DNA of 48,828 bases from Parabacteroides sp. (GCA_017481945.1 JAFUOJ010000005.1:1-48828), one strand, 5' to 3'. Numbered from the stretch's first letter, positions 33,992 to 42,960 are shown. The notes: a model not told the origin generated them from the sequence alone. Numbers and translations are program-made.

Positions 33992-36433
33992 TCAAAACTC
34001 TAACAACACCTCATCATCCTTTTGCAGGTTCACTGTTAATGTACCACTTACGACGGGTAATGAAGTGGGTTTCTGATTGATGAGAATGCTTAGGTTAGAG
34101 GAATTTTCAGGAAGTTTGATTTGGAAAGTGCCGGGGATAAGGGCTTTTAGTCCAATCTCCGTCACCACTCCTTCCGTCCATTTGGCAGAAACTTCGCCCC
34201 CTCCTTGTACCTTTAATCCTTTAAAACTACCTCTTTTCCACGTAGGAGGTAAAGCAGGAAGCACCTCTATTTTCCCGGTTTGACTCTGTATTAACATCTC
34301 AGCAATGGCAGCACACCCGCCTAAATTACCATCTATTTGAAAAGGTGGATGAGCACAAAACAAGTTGGGGTAAGTACCTCCTCCCTCCTGTTTATTCATC
34401 TGTTTATCTACACATGGGCGTAACAAATCGACCAATAACTTATAAGCATGGGCTCCATCATGCAAACGTGCCCAAAGATTCATCTTCCAAGCCATTGACC
34501 AACCTGTACTTTTATCACCTCGAGCCAACAAAGACTGACGAGCCGCCTCCGCTAATTCAGGAGTCCGTTCCACTGAAATTTCATTTCCAGGATATAATCC
34601 GTAGAGATGAGAAACGTGTCTATGGTGAGGATCAGCCTCTTCATACGGTTTCATCCACTCCATAATCCGTCCGTCCCTTCCAATAGTTGTTGGTTTCAAA
34701 CGGGCACATTTAGCGGTCAACTCCTTTGTAAAGACAGAATCAATACCTAAAATCTGAGCAGCGGCTATTGTATTTGTAAACAGTTCCCGCACAATCTGAT
34801 TATCCATTGTCGAGCCTGCACATACATGAACCACCTTTCCATTCGGCCCCTTATAACCATTTTCCGGCGATGTAGTCGGGGCTGTTACCCAATAATTCGT
34901 ACGCGGATCCTTTACCAACATATCTACAAAAAACAGAGCAGCCCCTTTTAATACCGGATAAACCTCTCTCAAATAGGTAGTATCCTTTGTATAAAGATAA
35001 TGGGTGTACAGGTGTTCACAAAGCCAAGCTGCCGAAGTATTGGTTGCTCCCCACGAAGGATGTTCCCCCGGAGCCGTAAATTCCCAGACATTTCCTAAGA
35101 CATGCGTCACCCATCCCCGCGCATTATAAAAAGATTTTGCCGTCTTTTCCCCGCTGGCCACCTGCTGTTTCGTCCACTCAATCAGAGGTAAATGCAGCTC
35201 GGATAGGTTGGTAACCTCTGCCGGCCATAAATTCATTTGTAAATTAATATTCAGGTGATAGTCTCCATTCCAAGGCGTATGAACCGTATTACACCAAAGC
35301 CCTTGCAAGTTGGGAGGCAGTAATCCGACCCGCGTTGAAGAGATAAGTAAATAACGACCAAACTGGAAATAGAGGGCAGCCAAAGCAGGATCTTCCGAAT
35401 CTTCTTGGAAAGCAGCCAACCGTTCATCTATTTGTAGTTCCTCACGAGGCGAATATCCTAAGTCTAAATTGACCCGATTAAACAGAGTCTGATAGGTTGT
35501 TACATGGGATTTCCGCAAAGATAGATAGTCTTCTCCCTCCACATTGGCAAACAAAGAGGTTATCTTTTCCTCCACATCCTTCTCCCAATAGTCGGTAGCC
35601 ATCCCGACTAATAAGATGGCTTCGGAAGCATTCTGCACCGTAATGGTAGAATCTCCCGGTAAAATGTTTCCGCCTTTCGGTAAAAGGACTCGTACCTGTG
35701 AGGCATAACGCATACCTTTTACAGCCAGTGTATCCACACCGTCCGGCAGTTGGCCTTGCATTAGCAAATCATTTCCAACCGTCTTTACCTCATAATGTTC
35801 CGGCCGATTCATTCCAAAAGAGAAATTCAACCCTCTATCCACGTCTGCCATCAGACGAATAACACCCACATCATGGGCAAACGAAGTAAACACTTCGCGG
35901 GTATAGTTTACTTTCCCTCGTTTAAAAGTAGTCGTAGCAAGCGCATGATCCAGACTCAAAGTCCGCCTATACATAAGCGTTGAGTCCATCGGATTCGGAT
36001 AGTTATAGTTTAGAACTAAGTTTCCTAACAGCTGATAACTTCCATAAGGGAGATTCGCACCCTTCGCTTCTCCACTGCCAGCCCCTTTACAAACAAAGGT
36101 CTGATACATCAACTCCTCCGCCTCATCATTCCGTCCTTCAAAAAGCAACTGGCGAATTGTATTCAGATAATAATAGGCTTGCGGATTATTTGCGTCCTGC
36201 TTACTCCCCGACCAAAGGGAAATTTCATTCAGGACAATCGTCTCTTGCTCAATTCCTCCATCCGGCATTAATCCGATACGACCATTACCTAAAGGGAAAG
36301 AAGCTTCCCATATCTGGGCCGGTTCATCCAGATAATAAGACAACGTCTGGTGTGTTCTTATCTGGGGGACATCACATCCCATCAAAAGAATCAATCCAAA
36401 CAATACATATTTTATCTGTATCCTGTTCCGCAT
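33992..36433 (-). CDS. GH95 alpha-L-fucosidase (or alpha-L-galactosidase), lipoprotein
   Basis: 813 aa. Lipoprotein signal MRNRIQIKYVLFGLILLMGC with Cys20. The N-terminal beta domain (about 30-290) carries WEASFPLGNGRIGLMPDGG, and the (alpha/alpha)6 catalytic domain (about 345-700) carries HLNINLQMNLWPAE with Asn395 and Asn397, Glu524 in TTSPEN and Asp701 in FQIDGNLGG. These correspond to the Asn/Asn/Glu/Asp set of characterised GH95 fucosidases. HRHVSHLYGLYPGNEI is also present. It removes alpha-1,2-linked fucose from host-type glycans, acting in the periplasm or at the surface. It starts 9 bp after the ABC exporter stop. Confidence 0.95.
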   Translation of the reverse strand: MRNRIQIKYVLFGLILLMGCDVPQIRTHQTLSYYLDEPAQIWEASFPLGNGRIGLMPDGGIEQETIVLNEISLWSGSKQDANNPQAYYYLNTIRQLLFEGRNDEAEELMYQTFVCKGAGSGEAKGANLPYGSYQLLGNLVLNYNYPNPMDSTLMYRRTLSLDHALATTTFKRGKVNYTREVFTSFAHDVGVIRLMADVDRGLNFSFGMNRPEHYEVKTVGNDLLMQGQLPDGVDTLAVKGMRYASQVRVLLPKGGNILPGDSTITVQNASEAILLVGMATDYWEKDVEEKITSLFANVEGEDYLSLRKSHVTTYQTLFNRVNLDLGYSPREELQIDERLAAFQEDSEDPALAALYFQFGRYLLISSTRVGLLPPNLQGLWCNTVHTPWNGDYHLNINLQMNLWPAEVTNLSELHLPLIEWTKQQVASGEKTAKSFYNARGWVTHVLGNVWEFTAPGEHPSWGATNTSAAWLCEHLYTHYLYTKDTTYLREVYPVLKGAALFFVDMLVKDPRTNYWVTAPTTSPENGYKGPNGKVVHVCAGSTMDNQIVRELFTNTIAAAQILGIDSVFTKELTAKCARLKPTTIGRDGRIMEWMKPYEEADPHHRHVSHLYGLYPGNEISVERTPELAEAARQSLLARGDKSTGWSMAWKMNLWARLHDGAHAYKLLVDLLRPCVDKQMNKQEGGGTYPNLFCAHPPFQIDGNLGGCAAIAEMLIQSQTGKIEVLPALPPTWKRGSFKGLKVQGGGEVSAKWTEGVVTEIGLKALIPGTFQIKLPENSSNLSILINQKPTSLPVVSGTLTVNLQKDDEVLLEF

Positions 36434-36442
36434 ATTATGCTA

Positions 36443-38290
36443 TTAAAAGCTTTGCATATCACAAAGCCGCTTGTAATATCCATTCAACGCAATCAATTCT
36501 TCATGACGTCCTCGCTCAACAATCTCTCCTTCGTGCATCACACAAATCTCATCGGCATTCCGAATAGTAGACAAACGGTGTGCAATCACAATGGTTGTAC
36601 GGTTACGCATTAAGTTTTCCAACGCCTCTTGTACCAAACGTTCTGACTCCGTATCCAAAGCAGAGGTAGCCTCATCCAAAATCAATATCGGTGGATTCTT
36701 CAAGATGGCGCGAGCAATACTGATACGCTGGCGCTGACCTCCGGACAACTTTCCGCCACGATCACCGATATTCGTATCATATCCCTCCTCACTTGCCATG
36801 ATAAAATCATGCGCATTGGCGATACGAGCTGCCTCTTCTACCTGCGCTAAGGTAGCTCCTTCCACTCCAAAAGCGATGTTATTGAAGAAGGTATCATTAA
36901 AGAGTATCGCCTCTTGATTGACATTTCCCATCAAACCTCGCAAATCATACAGGGTAGATTCCTGGACATCCGTACCGTCAATTGTAATACTTCCCTTGTC
37001 CACATCATAAAAACGCGGCAACAAATCAACCAATGTACTCTTCCCGGAGCCGGATTGTCCCACCAAAGCGACCGTATGCCCTTTAGGAATTGTCAGGTTT
37101 ACCCCTTTCAATATCCAATCTTGCTGATATTTAAACCAAACATCCCGGTAACAAATCTGTTCATTCAAGGCAATCGGTTTCGGATCTGCTGGGTCATTGA
37201 TATTACTTTCTGCCTGTAAAATCTTATCTACACGTTCCATTGAAGCCAACCCTTTCTGGATAGCATACGAAGCTTTACTCAAATCCTTTGCCGGATTGAT
37301 TATACTATAAAAGATTACTAAATAATAAATAAAGGTAGAAGCGTCAATCGGACTGTTAGCACTCAATATCAAAGTACCGCCATACCAAAGCACAATGGCA
37401 ATAGTTGCTGTCCCCAAGAACTCACTCATCGGGTGAGCCATCTGCTGACGGCGATAAATACGATTGGTCAATCGCCTAAAGGTATCGTTACTTTTTTCAA
37501 AACGATCTTGAATCTTCTTCTCCGCATTAAAGGCTTTGATGATACGCAATCCACCCAAAGTCTCCTCAATCTGGCTCATCAGATAGCCCCATTGTTGCTG
37601 TCCTTCAAAGGATTTCCGTTTCAATTTCTTGCCGACCTGCCCCATAATATACCCGGCAATAGGCAAAAGCACAAAGACAAAGATGGTCAATTGCCAACTA
37701 ATCGCAATCATTCCGATCAGGTAAATCAAGATAAGAATCGGGTTCTTAAAGAGCATATCCAACGAACTCATTATAGATGTTTCTATCTCGTTTACATCTC
37801 CCGATACACGGGCAATAATATCTCCCTTGCGTTCTTCGGAGAAAAAGCCTAACGGCAGCTCGGTTATTTTTCGATTAATCTGGTTACGTATGTCGCGAAC
37901 CACCCCGGTTCGAATCGGAATCATCGTGAAAAACGCCATATACATGGTTGCTACTTTCATAAAAGTAGCTGTCACCAAGAACAGGCCTAAGACAACTAAC
38001 GTAAAGGAACCGCCTTGTGTCTCAATCATATTGGAAACAAACCAAAAGAAGTTATTCTTCAAAACTTCCGGTAATACCTTCCAAGATTCCAACGACATGG
38101 GGTTAAACGCCCAATCCATATAGGTATAAGTCTCGTCATTAATCTTAAATAAGATATTCAATATGGGAATAATCAATGCAAAAGAGAAAAGGTTCAGAAT
38201 GGCCGAAAGGAAATTAAAGATGACATTCCACACCATATATTTCTTATAAGGAGGAACAAACCGCCTCAATACGCGCAAAAAATCTTTCAT
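36443..38290 (-). CDS. MsbA-like ABC transporter, fused membrane and ATP-binding domains
   Basis: 615 aa half-transporter: six membrane helices in about 20-340, then the nucleotide-binding domain (about 365-610) with Walker A GQSGSGKST, signature LSGGQRQRISIARAI, Walker B ILILDEATSALD and H-loop IAHRLSTI. It dimerises in the inner membrane and exports lipids, lipopolysaccharide precursors or peptides; MsbA-type lipid flippase is the most likely role in this phylum. GH95 follows at 9 bp, an odd pairing, and the rSAM/lipoprotein locus begins divergently 318 bp away. Peptide export for that locus is possible but speculative. Confidence 0.9.
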   Translation of the reverse strand: MKDFLRVLRRFVPPYKKYMVWNVIFNFLSAILNLFSFALIIPILNILFKINDETYTYMDWAFNPMSLESWKVLPEVLKNNFFWFVSNMIETQGGSFTLVVLGLFLVTATFMKVATMYMAFFTMIPIRTGVVRDIRNQINRKITELPLGFFSEERKGDIIARVSGDVNEIETSIMSSLDMLFKNPILILIYLIGMIAISWQLTIFVFVLLPIAGYIMGQVGKKLKRKSFEGQQQWGYLMSQIEETLGGLRIIKAFNAEKKIQDRFEKSNDTFRRLTNRIYRRQQMAHPMSEFLGTATIAIVLWYGGTLILSANSPIDASTFIYYLVIFYSIINPAKDLSKASYAIQKGLASMERVDKILQAESNINDPADPKPIALNEQICYRDVWFKYQQDWILKGVNLTIPKGHTVALVGQSGSGKSTLVDLLPRFYDVDKGSITIDGTDVQESTLYDLRGLMGNVNQEAILFNDTFFNNIAFGVEGATLAQVEEAARIANAHDFIMASEEGYDTNIGDRGGKLSGGQRQRISIARAILKNPPILILDEATSALDTESERLVQEALENLMRNRTTIVIAHRLSTIRNADEICVMHEGEIVERGRHEELIALNGYYKRLCDMQSF

Positions 38291-38433
38291 GTTCTAATTG
38301 TTAGATTATATTTCGGGCTGCAATTTACTCAATATCCGGCTGATTCCCGACATTCCCTCCTATTTATTTCATTTTTTCCTCGGCACTCCTTTCCCAACAA
38401 CCGCCGATCGCTTTCAAAAAAAGTCTACACTTT

Positions 38434-38507
38434 TCTAAAAGTTTCACCCGATGAAACTCCAAGTTTCTTTCAATGAAACTCCGAGTTTCAAGCGTGAAAC
38501 TTTTAGA
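38434..38507. repeat. Nested palindrome: long arms enclosing two small hairpins
   Basis: Outer arms TCTAAAAGTTTCAC-like, exact for CTAAAAGTTTCAC (38435-38447) against GTGAAACTTTTAG (38494-38506). Inside are two near-identical 15-nt hairpins, GAAACT-CCA-AGTTTC (38453-38467) and GAAACT-CCG-AGTTTC (38475-38489). The whole can fold as a four-way cross in DNA or RNA. Confidence 0.8.
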
Positions 38508-38554
38508 GCGATAAAAAAGCGTTAAAAATAAACTCGGCATGCAGCAAAAAAATC

Positions 38555-38562
38555 TATATTTG
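38555..38562 (+). promoter_or_regulatory. Promoter -7 box for the lipoprotein/rSAM locus
   Basis: TATATTTG, 46 bp before the ATG at 38609. No TTG at standard spacing. Confidence 0.5.
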
Positions 38563-38608
38563 TATCTATCCAAATGAAAAGCATTTACAAATTTAATTCT
38601 ATGGAGCT

Positions 38609-39454
38609 ATGAACAGTTTTTACATTCGTTTTTTGAAGAGAATCAATCAGCTATTATTTGGTTTATTAGCGATGTTAGGTTTCGCTTGTTCGGATGATGA
38701 ACAGAATAATCACATTATTTGTGAATATGGAACACCGTATGCTACGTTTGAAGTAAAAGGGAAAGTCGTAGACAAAGCGGGGAAACCGATTCCGAATATA
38801 CAGATTCGGACCAATATGGAAGACGAAGAAAAGGCTTCTTATTATACACTACATACAGATACAATAACCACTCAGTCGGACGGGACCTTTGAATGGAAAA
38901 CGACCGACTACCTACTAAAGTCTACTCAATACAGGCTTATTTCCGAGGATATTGACGAGGAAAATAATGGAGGGACCTTTGCGTCTGATACCTCTTTTAT
39001 TGATTTTAAGGGCACAGAACTTGTTGGAGCGGATAGTTGGTTCTTAGGAAAAGCGACAAAAGAGATGACTATTACCCTGCAAGACTATGTAGACACCCAT
39101 ACAGAACCGTACGCAAAATACACCATTTATGGGCAAGTCACAAACCAAAACAACAATCCAATGCCAGGAATTTTCATCCTTACCGATCCGGCATACAAGC
39201 CGAATACGGGAGATGATCCTGCGAATTACCTCGCCATAACAGACATATACGGTCGTTATGCTTTTACTTGTGAGTTAGAATCTCCTGCGGAACATCTTAT
39301 TTACACAAAGCCTCACAGTAGTTATGAGAAAGGGATATACACAATTGTCAATGATACTATTAGCGTAAACTTTGCGGATATCGAATTGACCGGCGGTAAA
39401 GGTTTGCTAAAAGGCAAAGGCAGTAAGGAGGTAAATTTTCGACTGAAAATATGA
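38609..39454 (+). CDS. Radical SAM-associated putative lipoprotein
   Basis: 281 aa. A lipoprotein signal with Cys27 (GLLAMLGFACSDDEQ) is followed almost at once by the motif C38-EYGTPYA, which I know as the signature of a lipoprotein family always found next to a dedicated radical SAM/SPASM enzyme, present here 53 bp downstream. After it come two similar beta-rich modules of carboxypeptidase-regulatory type: about 44-145 (VKGKVVDKAGKPIPNIQI, SDGTFEWKT) and about 160-260 (IYGQVTNQNNNPMPGIFI, DIYGRYAFT). The second begins EPYAKYTIYG, echoing the first (TPYATFEVKG), so the protein looks internally duplicated. Likely exported and anchored; function and any modification are unknown. Confidence 0.88.
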   Translation: MNSFYIRFLKRINQLLFGLLAMLGFACSDDEQNNHIICEYGTPYATFEVKGKVVDKAGKPIPNIQIRTNMEDEEKASYYTLHTDTITTQSDGTFEWKTTDYLLKSTQYRLISEDIDEENNGGTFASDTSFIDFKGTELVGADSWFLGKATKEMTITLQDYVDTHTEPYAKYTIYGQVTNQNNNPMPGIFILTDPAYKPNTGDDPANYLAITDIYGRYAFTCELESPAEHLIYTKPHSSYEKGIYTIVNDTISVNFADIELTGGKGLLKGKGSKEVNFRLKI

Positions 39455-39494
39455 ATAAATGCTCCGGATATTAAGCTGAAAGTTAAAATAACGG

Positions 39495-39500
39495 AAGGAG
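39495..39500 (+). promoter_or_regulatory. Shine-Dalgarno sequence before the rSAM gene
   Basis: AAGGAG lies 7 nt before the ATG at 39508. Such a clear ribosome-binding sequence is unusual among the genes of this window. Confidence 0.6.
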
Positions 39501-39507
39501 AATAACC

Positions 39508-40581
39508 ATGAACAAAAAGCCGACTTTTAAGAAACGACTGGTATTAGAACTGTTTCGAAAAATCAAAAAGAACCGAACAAAGATACATGAACTGCGTACC
39601 CTCTTTTGGGAATGTACGCTACGCTGCAACGTCTCCTGCCGTCATTGCGGAAGCGATTGCCACGTTTCTACCTCCATACCTGATATGCCTGTTGAAGATT
39701 TCCTAAAAGTAATAGATGACATTACGCCTTATGTAGAGCCCAACAAAGTACTTGTTATCTTCACCGGAGGCGAAGCTTTGGTTAGGAAAGACATAGAGAA
39801 GTGCGGCTTAGAACTCTATCGTCGTGGTTATCCTTGGGGAATTGTTTCCAACGGTTACCTGATGACTCGCGAACGATTAGACAGCTTGTTGGCAGCCGGT
39901 CTACATTCTGCAACCATTAGTTTGGATGGTTTCGAGGAGGCACACAACTGGTTACGCCGCAATCTCCGAAGCTATGAAAAGGCGTTGAATGCAGTAAAAA
40001 TGCTGACAAAGGAGAAAGAAATCGTCTGGGATGTCGTGACATGCGTCAATCAAAAGAACTTCAAAGATTTGGTTCGTTTCAAGAATTATTTGGTAGAGTT
40101 AGGAGTAAAACGTTGGCGAATCTTCACAATCTTCCCGGTAGGACGTGCCAGCAGTGAAGCAGAGTTGCAACTAAACAACGAACAGTTCACGTGGGTACTC
40201 AACTTTATCCGGGCTTGTCGCCAAGAGAGAAAGATACATACCAGCTACGGTTGCGAAGGATTTTTAGGGAATTATGAGGCAGAGGTTCGAGATTCTCTCT
40301 TTCAATGTAATGCAGGATTGAATACTGCTTCCATATTAGCTGACGGTTCTATCTCCGGTTGTCCCAGTATCCGAACGAACTTTCACCAAGGTAATATCTA
40401 CAAAGATCGTTTCATTGATGTCTGGAACAACGAATTCAAACCCTATCGAGACCGCAGTTGGACAAAGAAAGGCGAGTGTGCCGACTGCAAAATGTTCCGT
40501 TATTGCGAAGGGAACGGCATGCACCTCTACGACGACAATGGGAATCTGTTGGTTTGTCATTACAAAAGGATTGTGGATTAG
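39508..40581 (+). CDS. Radical SAM/SPASM enzyme of the rSAM/lipoprotein system
   Basis: 357 aa. The SAM-cluster motif is CNVSCRHC (Cys40, Cys44, Cys47), followed by the GGE-type TGGEA (86-90). A C-terminal SPASM domain has Cys267, Cys285, Cys324, Cys327, Cys333 and Cys350 (GECADCKMFRYCEGNGMH) to hold extra Fe-S clusters. Enzymes of this build modify peptides; paired with the EYGTP lipoprotein, the natural inference is that it acts on that lipoprotein or a product of it. I recall the pair as NCBI families TIGR04133 and TIGR04134. Cytoplasmic, so any modification must precede export. A Shine-Dalgarno sequence (39495-39500) supports the start. Confidence 0.9.
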   Translation: MNKKPTFKKRLVLELFRKIKKNRTKIHELRTLFWECTLRCNVSCRHCGSDCHVSTSIPDMPVEDFLKVIDDITPYVEPNKVLVIFTGGEALVRKDIEKCGLELYRRGYPWGIVSNGYLMTRERLDSLLAAGLHSATISLDGFEEAHNWLRRNLRSYEKALNAVKMLTKEKEIVWDVVTCVNQKNFKDLVRFKNYLVELGVKRWRIFTIFPVGRASSEAELQLNNEQFTWVLNFIRACRQERKIHTSYGCEGFLGNYEAEVRDSLFQCNAGLNTASILADGSISGCPSIRTNFHQGNIYKDRFIDVWNNEFKPYRDRSWTKKGECADCKMFRYCEGNGMHLYDDNGNLLVCHYKRIVD

Positions 40582-40627
40582 AAAATCTTTTCTACCTTTA
40601 TCCACATAATTCAAAAACAAATTAAAC

Positions 40628-42391
40628 ATGAGAAACACTATTATCTTATCGTTTTTATTAGCCGTAAGCCCTCTCTGTTTTGCACAGCAGGCAGAGAAGT
40701 ATCCTTTAGGGCAGTACGAAGAATTGACTGACACAAAACCACATGACAGTGATGAAGTGTGGGATCAGTTAAAGGTAGCAACCCAGTTAAGTTGGGGAAC
40801 AACGGACATCCGTTACAAGAAATTAGACATTCCTGATGTACAGAAAACAACACGTATCCAGTTGAAAGCTTGGAAAGGGGAACGAGTAAATGCACAGGCT
40901 GTTCTATGGACAAAGGCTGATTTGGAAGAAGCAACTATCACTGTTAGCGAACTGAAAAGCGGTTCTTCCGTCATTCCTGCGTCAGCTATTACGACAAACT
41001 TCGTTCGCTACGTCATGACAGATGAGCTGAACAAAGATAAAAAAGGGGCTTGTAGTAAACGTCCAAACAAGGCAGAATGGGACTCTTCTATTGTAGCTGA
41101 TGTATTAGACATTGTAAAAATACAGGATATCAAAGCTCGTACGACCCGCCCTATTTGGTTAAATGTGTGGGTTCCTTCGGATACACGTGCAGGGAAATAT
41201 AAAGGGACGTTGACAGTTTCCGGTAAGAATTTCCAGGCGATGAACCTGCAATTTGAAATCCAAGTGTTAAACCGTACATTGCCAAATCCAAAAGAATGGG
41301 TGCTTCATTTGGACTTGTGGCAGAATCCATACGCAGTAGCCCGCTATTATCAAGTGCCTCTTTGGAGCAAAGAACACTTTGACGCTATGCGTCCAATCAT
41401 GAAAATGTTGGCAAATGCTGGGCAACGCGCAATCACAACAAGCATTATGCACAAACCTTGGGCAGGACAAACAGAGGATCATTTTGATAGTATGGTCTTC
41501 CGTATGAAGAAATTAGACGGAACTTGGGAATATGATTATACGGTATTTGACAAGTGGGTTGAGTTCATGATGAACGAAATTGGTATTGACGAAATGATTA
41601 GTTGTTATACCCTGATTCCTTGGGCTTTGACATTTGATTACTATGATCAGGCAACCAATCGCGTACAATTTGTCAATACAAAACCGGGAGAAGCTGCCTA
41701 TACTGAGTATTGGGGAACTTTCTTAAAAGACTTCTCTCGCCATTTACGTCAAAAGGGTTGGTTTGAAAAGACTGCTATTTCTATGGACGAACGCCCCATG
41801 GAGGCCATGCGCGAAGCGATTAAAGTGATTAAAGATGCAGACCCTGAATTTAAAATCACTTTGGCTGGTAACTACCATCCGGAAATTCAAGAAGATCTAT
41901 ATTACATTGCTATTCCTTACGGACACAAATATCCGGAAGATGTAAAAGCTGAACGTAAACGCAAAGGACAGTATAGTTGTGTCTATACTTGCTGTGCAGA
42001 AGCATTCCCAAATACATTTACTTTCTCCGATCCGGCAGAAGCAACTTGGACTCCTTTACATGCTTTGGCTGGCGGATATGATGGATATTTACGTTGGGCT
42101 GTTCAAAGTTGGGTAGCCGATCCTTTGCGTGATTCACGCTTCCGTACATGGGCGGCAGGTGATACTTACAGTATCTATCCGGGACCTCGCAGCAGTATTC
42201 GTTTTGAACGTCTAATTGAAGGACTTCAAGATTGCGAAAAAGTCCGTATCCTTCGCGAAGGACTAAAAGGCAGCAAACTTGAAAAGCTAAACAAAGCAGT
42301 CTCCATGTTTACTCCGGAAGGTGTCGAACAAACCCAAAAGTCCGCAAGCGAAATGGTAAACGAATTGAATTCGTTACTGAATTCGTTGTAA
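40628..42391 (+). CDS. GH123-like hydrolase (DUF4091 family)
   Basis: 587 aa with a cleavable signal peptide (MRNTIILSFLLAVSPLCFAQ). The N-terminal beta domain (about 50-215) is followed by a TIM-barrel-like domain (about 225-540). The acid pair Asp387-Glu388 (ISMDERPMEAM) matches the Asp-Glu dyad of GH123 N-acetyl-beta-galactosaminidases, which use substrate-assisted catalysis; ITTSIMHKPWAGQTED and GYDGYLRWAVQSW also fit. Expected in the periplasm, acting on GalNAc-containing glycans. It lies 46 bp after the rSAM gene on the same strand and may share its transcript. Whether it belongs functionally to the rSAM system is unknown. Activity should be called tentative. Confidence 0.8.
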   Translation: MRNTIILSFLLAVSPLCFAQQAEKYPLGQYEELTDTKPHDSDEVWDQLKVATQLSWGTTDIRYKKLDIPDVQKTTRIQLKAWKGERVNAQAVLWTKADLEEATITVSELKSGSSVIPASAITTNFVRYVMTDELNKDKKGACSKRPNKAEWDSSIVADVLDIVKIQDIKARTTRPIWLNVWVPSDTRAGKYKGTLTVSGKNFQAMNLQFEIQVLNRTLPNPKEWVLHLDLWQNPYAVARYYQVPLWSKEHFDAMRPIMKMLANAGQRAITTSIMHKPWAGQTEDHFDSMVFRMKKLDGTWEYDYTVFDKWVEFMMNEIGIDEMISCYTLIPWALTFDYYDQATNRVQFVNTKPGEAAYTEYWGTFLKDFSRHLRQKGWFEKTAISMDERPMEAMREAIKVIKDADPEFKITLAGNYHPEIQEDLYYIAIPYGHKYPEDVKAERKRKGQYSCVYTCCAEAFPNTFTFSDPAEATWTPLHALAGGYDGYLRWAVQSWVADPLRDSRFRTWAAGDTYSIYPGPRSSIRFERLIEGLQDCEKVRILREGLKGSKLEKLNKAVSMFTPEGVEQTQKSASEMVNELNSLLNSL

Positions 42392-42392
42392 A

Positions 42393-42447
42393 AAAGATAA
42401 GATTCAAAAGGCGAGAACCATTTTCTCGCCTTTTGAATCTTATCTTT
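42393..42447. terminator. Bidirectional terminator, 25-bp perfect stem
   Basis: 42393-42417 and 42423-42447 are exact reverse complements around CCATT. It ends the GH123-like gene and the convergent small membrane gene. Confidence 0.9.
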
Positions 42448-42464
42448 ATAATAGCACTATTCTT

Positions 42465-42722
42465 CTATTTTCTCTTGTCTCTTTTGCTTAAAAATATCCC
42501 AAAAGAATCTATTATCTTTTTTCCAAAAATAGTTACAGCCATAATTATTCCCATAGGCCATGCCATCCATAAAACAGATCGAAACGCATAAGGAGCGTCT
42601 ATAGCCCTTAATTCATTTTTCAATTTACCCAAATGACCTACTGCAATTACCCATAACACAAAAACTAATACAACCTTCGTAAAAAAGAACAATTTTTTCA
42701 ATACAATATTTACTTTTCCCAC
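42465..42722 (-). CDS. Small membrane protein, hypothetical
   Basis: 85 aa with two hydrophobic helices (about 10-28, FFFTKVVLVFVLWVIAVGHL, and about 50-65, VLWMAWPMGIIMAVTIFG) and a basic C-terminus (FLSKRDKRK). No family recognised. The start is GTG at 42722; a later start is possible. It lies alone between a strong bidirectional terminator and a palindrome-rich gap. Hydrophobic content and positive-inside tail support a real protein, but nothing shows function. A frame-shifted alternative on the same strand (42625-42807) is less convincing. Confidence 0.5.
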   Translation of the reverse strand: MGKVNIVLKKLFFFTKVVLVFVLWVIAVGHLGKLKNELRAIDAPYAFRSVLWMAWPMGIIMAVTIFGKKIIDSFGIFLSKRDKRK

Positions 42723-42960
42723 CTGTCCCCTCCGGTCGGTATTTATAAAAAGAAAAGCGTAGGAGCCATCCCATTATCTTGATGAGTTGAAATTGTCCAG
42801 ATTTCAAAGCAAGATAATATCGAAACGCTTCTACGTTACTTCTTCTAATACATTACAAAGGAAATATTTTCAAGTGAAGAAACAAAAAGATTCAAAATCA
42901 TTTTTCTAAAATTTCCCTCTTTCCCACCTGTAACCTGCAATTTAAAAAGTTGGAAATGGC

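Larger units (their letters stand above)
38291..38608. other. 318-bp divergent intergenic region with nested palindromes
   Basis: No gene is supported; a 69-codon minus-strand frame (38364-38573) looks like a shadow of the repeats. It holds a multi-hairpin palindrome (38434-38507) and the promoter box of the lipoprotein gene (38555-38562). Nothing else is evident. Confidence 0.6.

Noticed and set aside
38364-38573. 69-codon minus-strand frame before the lipoprotein gene
   Set aside because: It is made largely of the nested palindrome, and its composition (repeated FTLETRSF-type words) follows from the repeats rather than from a protein.
42625-42807. 60-codon alternative minus-strand frame near the small membrane gene
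   Set aside because: Overlaps the more hydrophobic two-helix frame (42465-42722) in another phase and has no consistent features.
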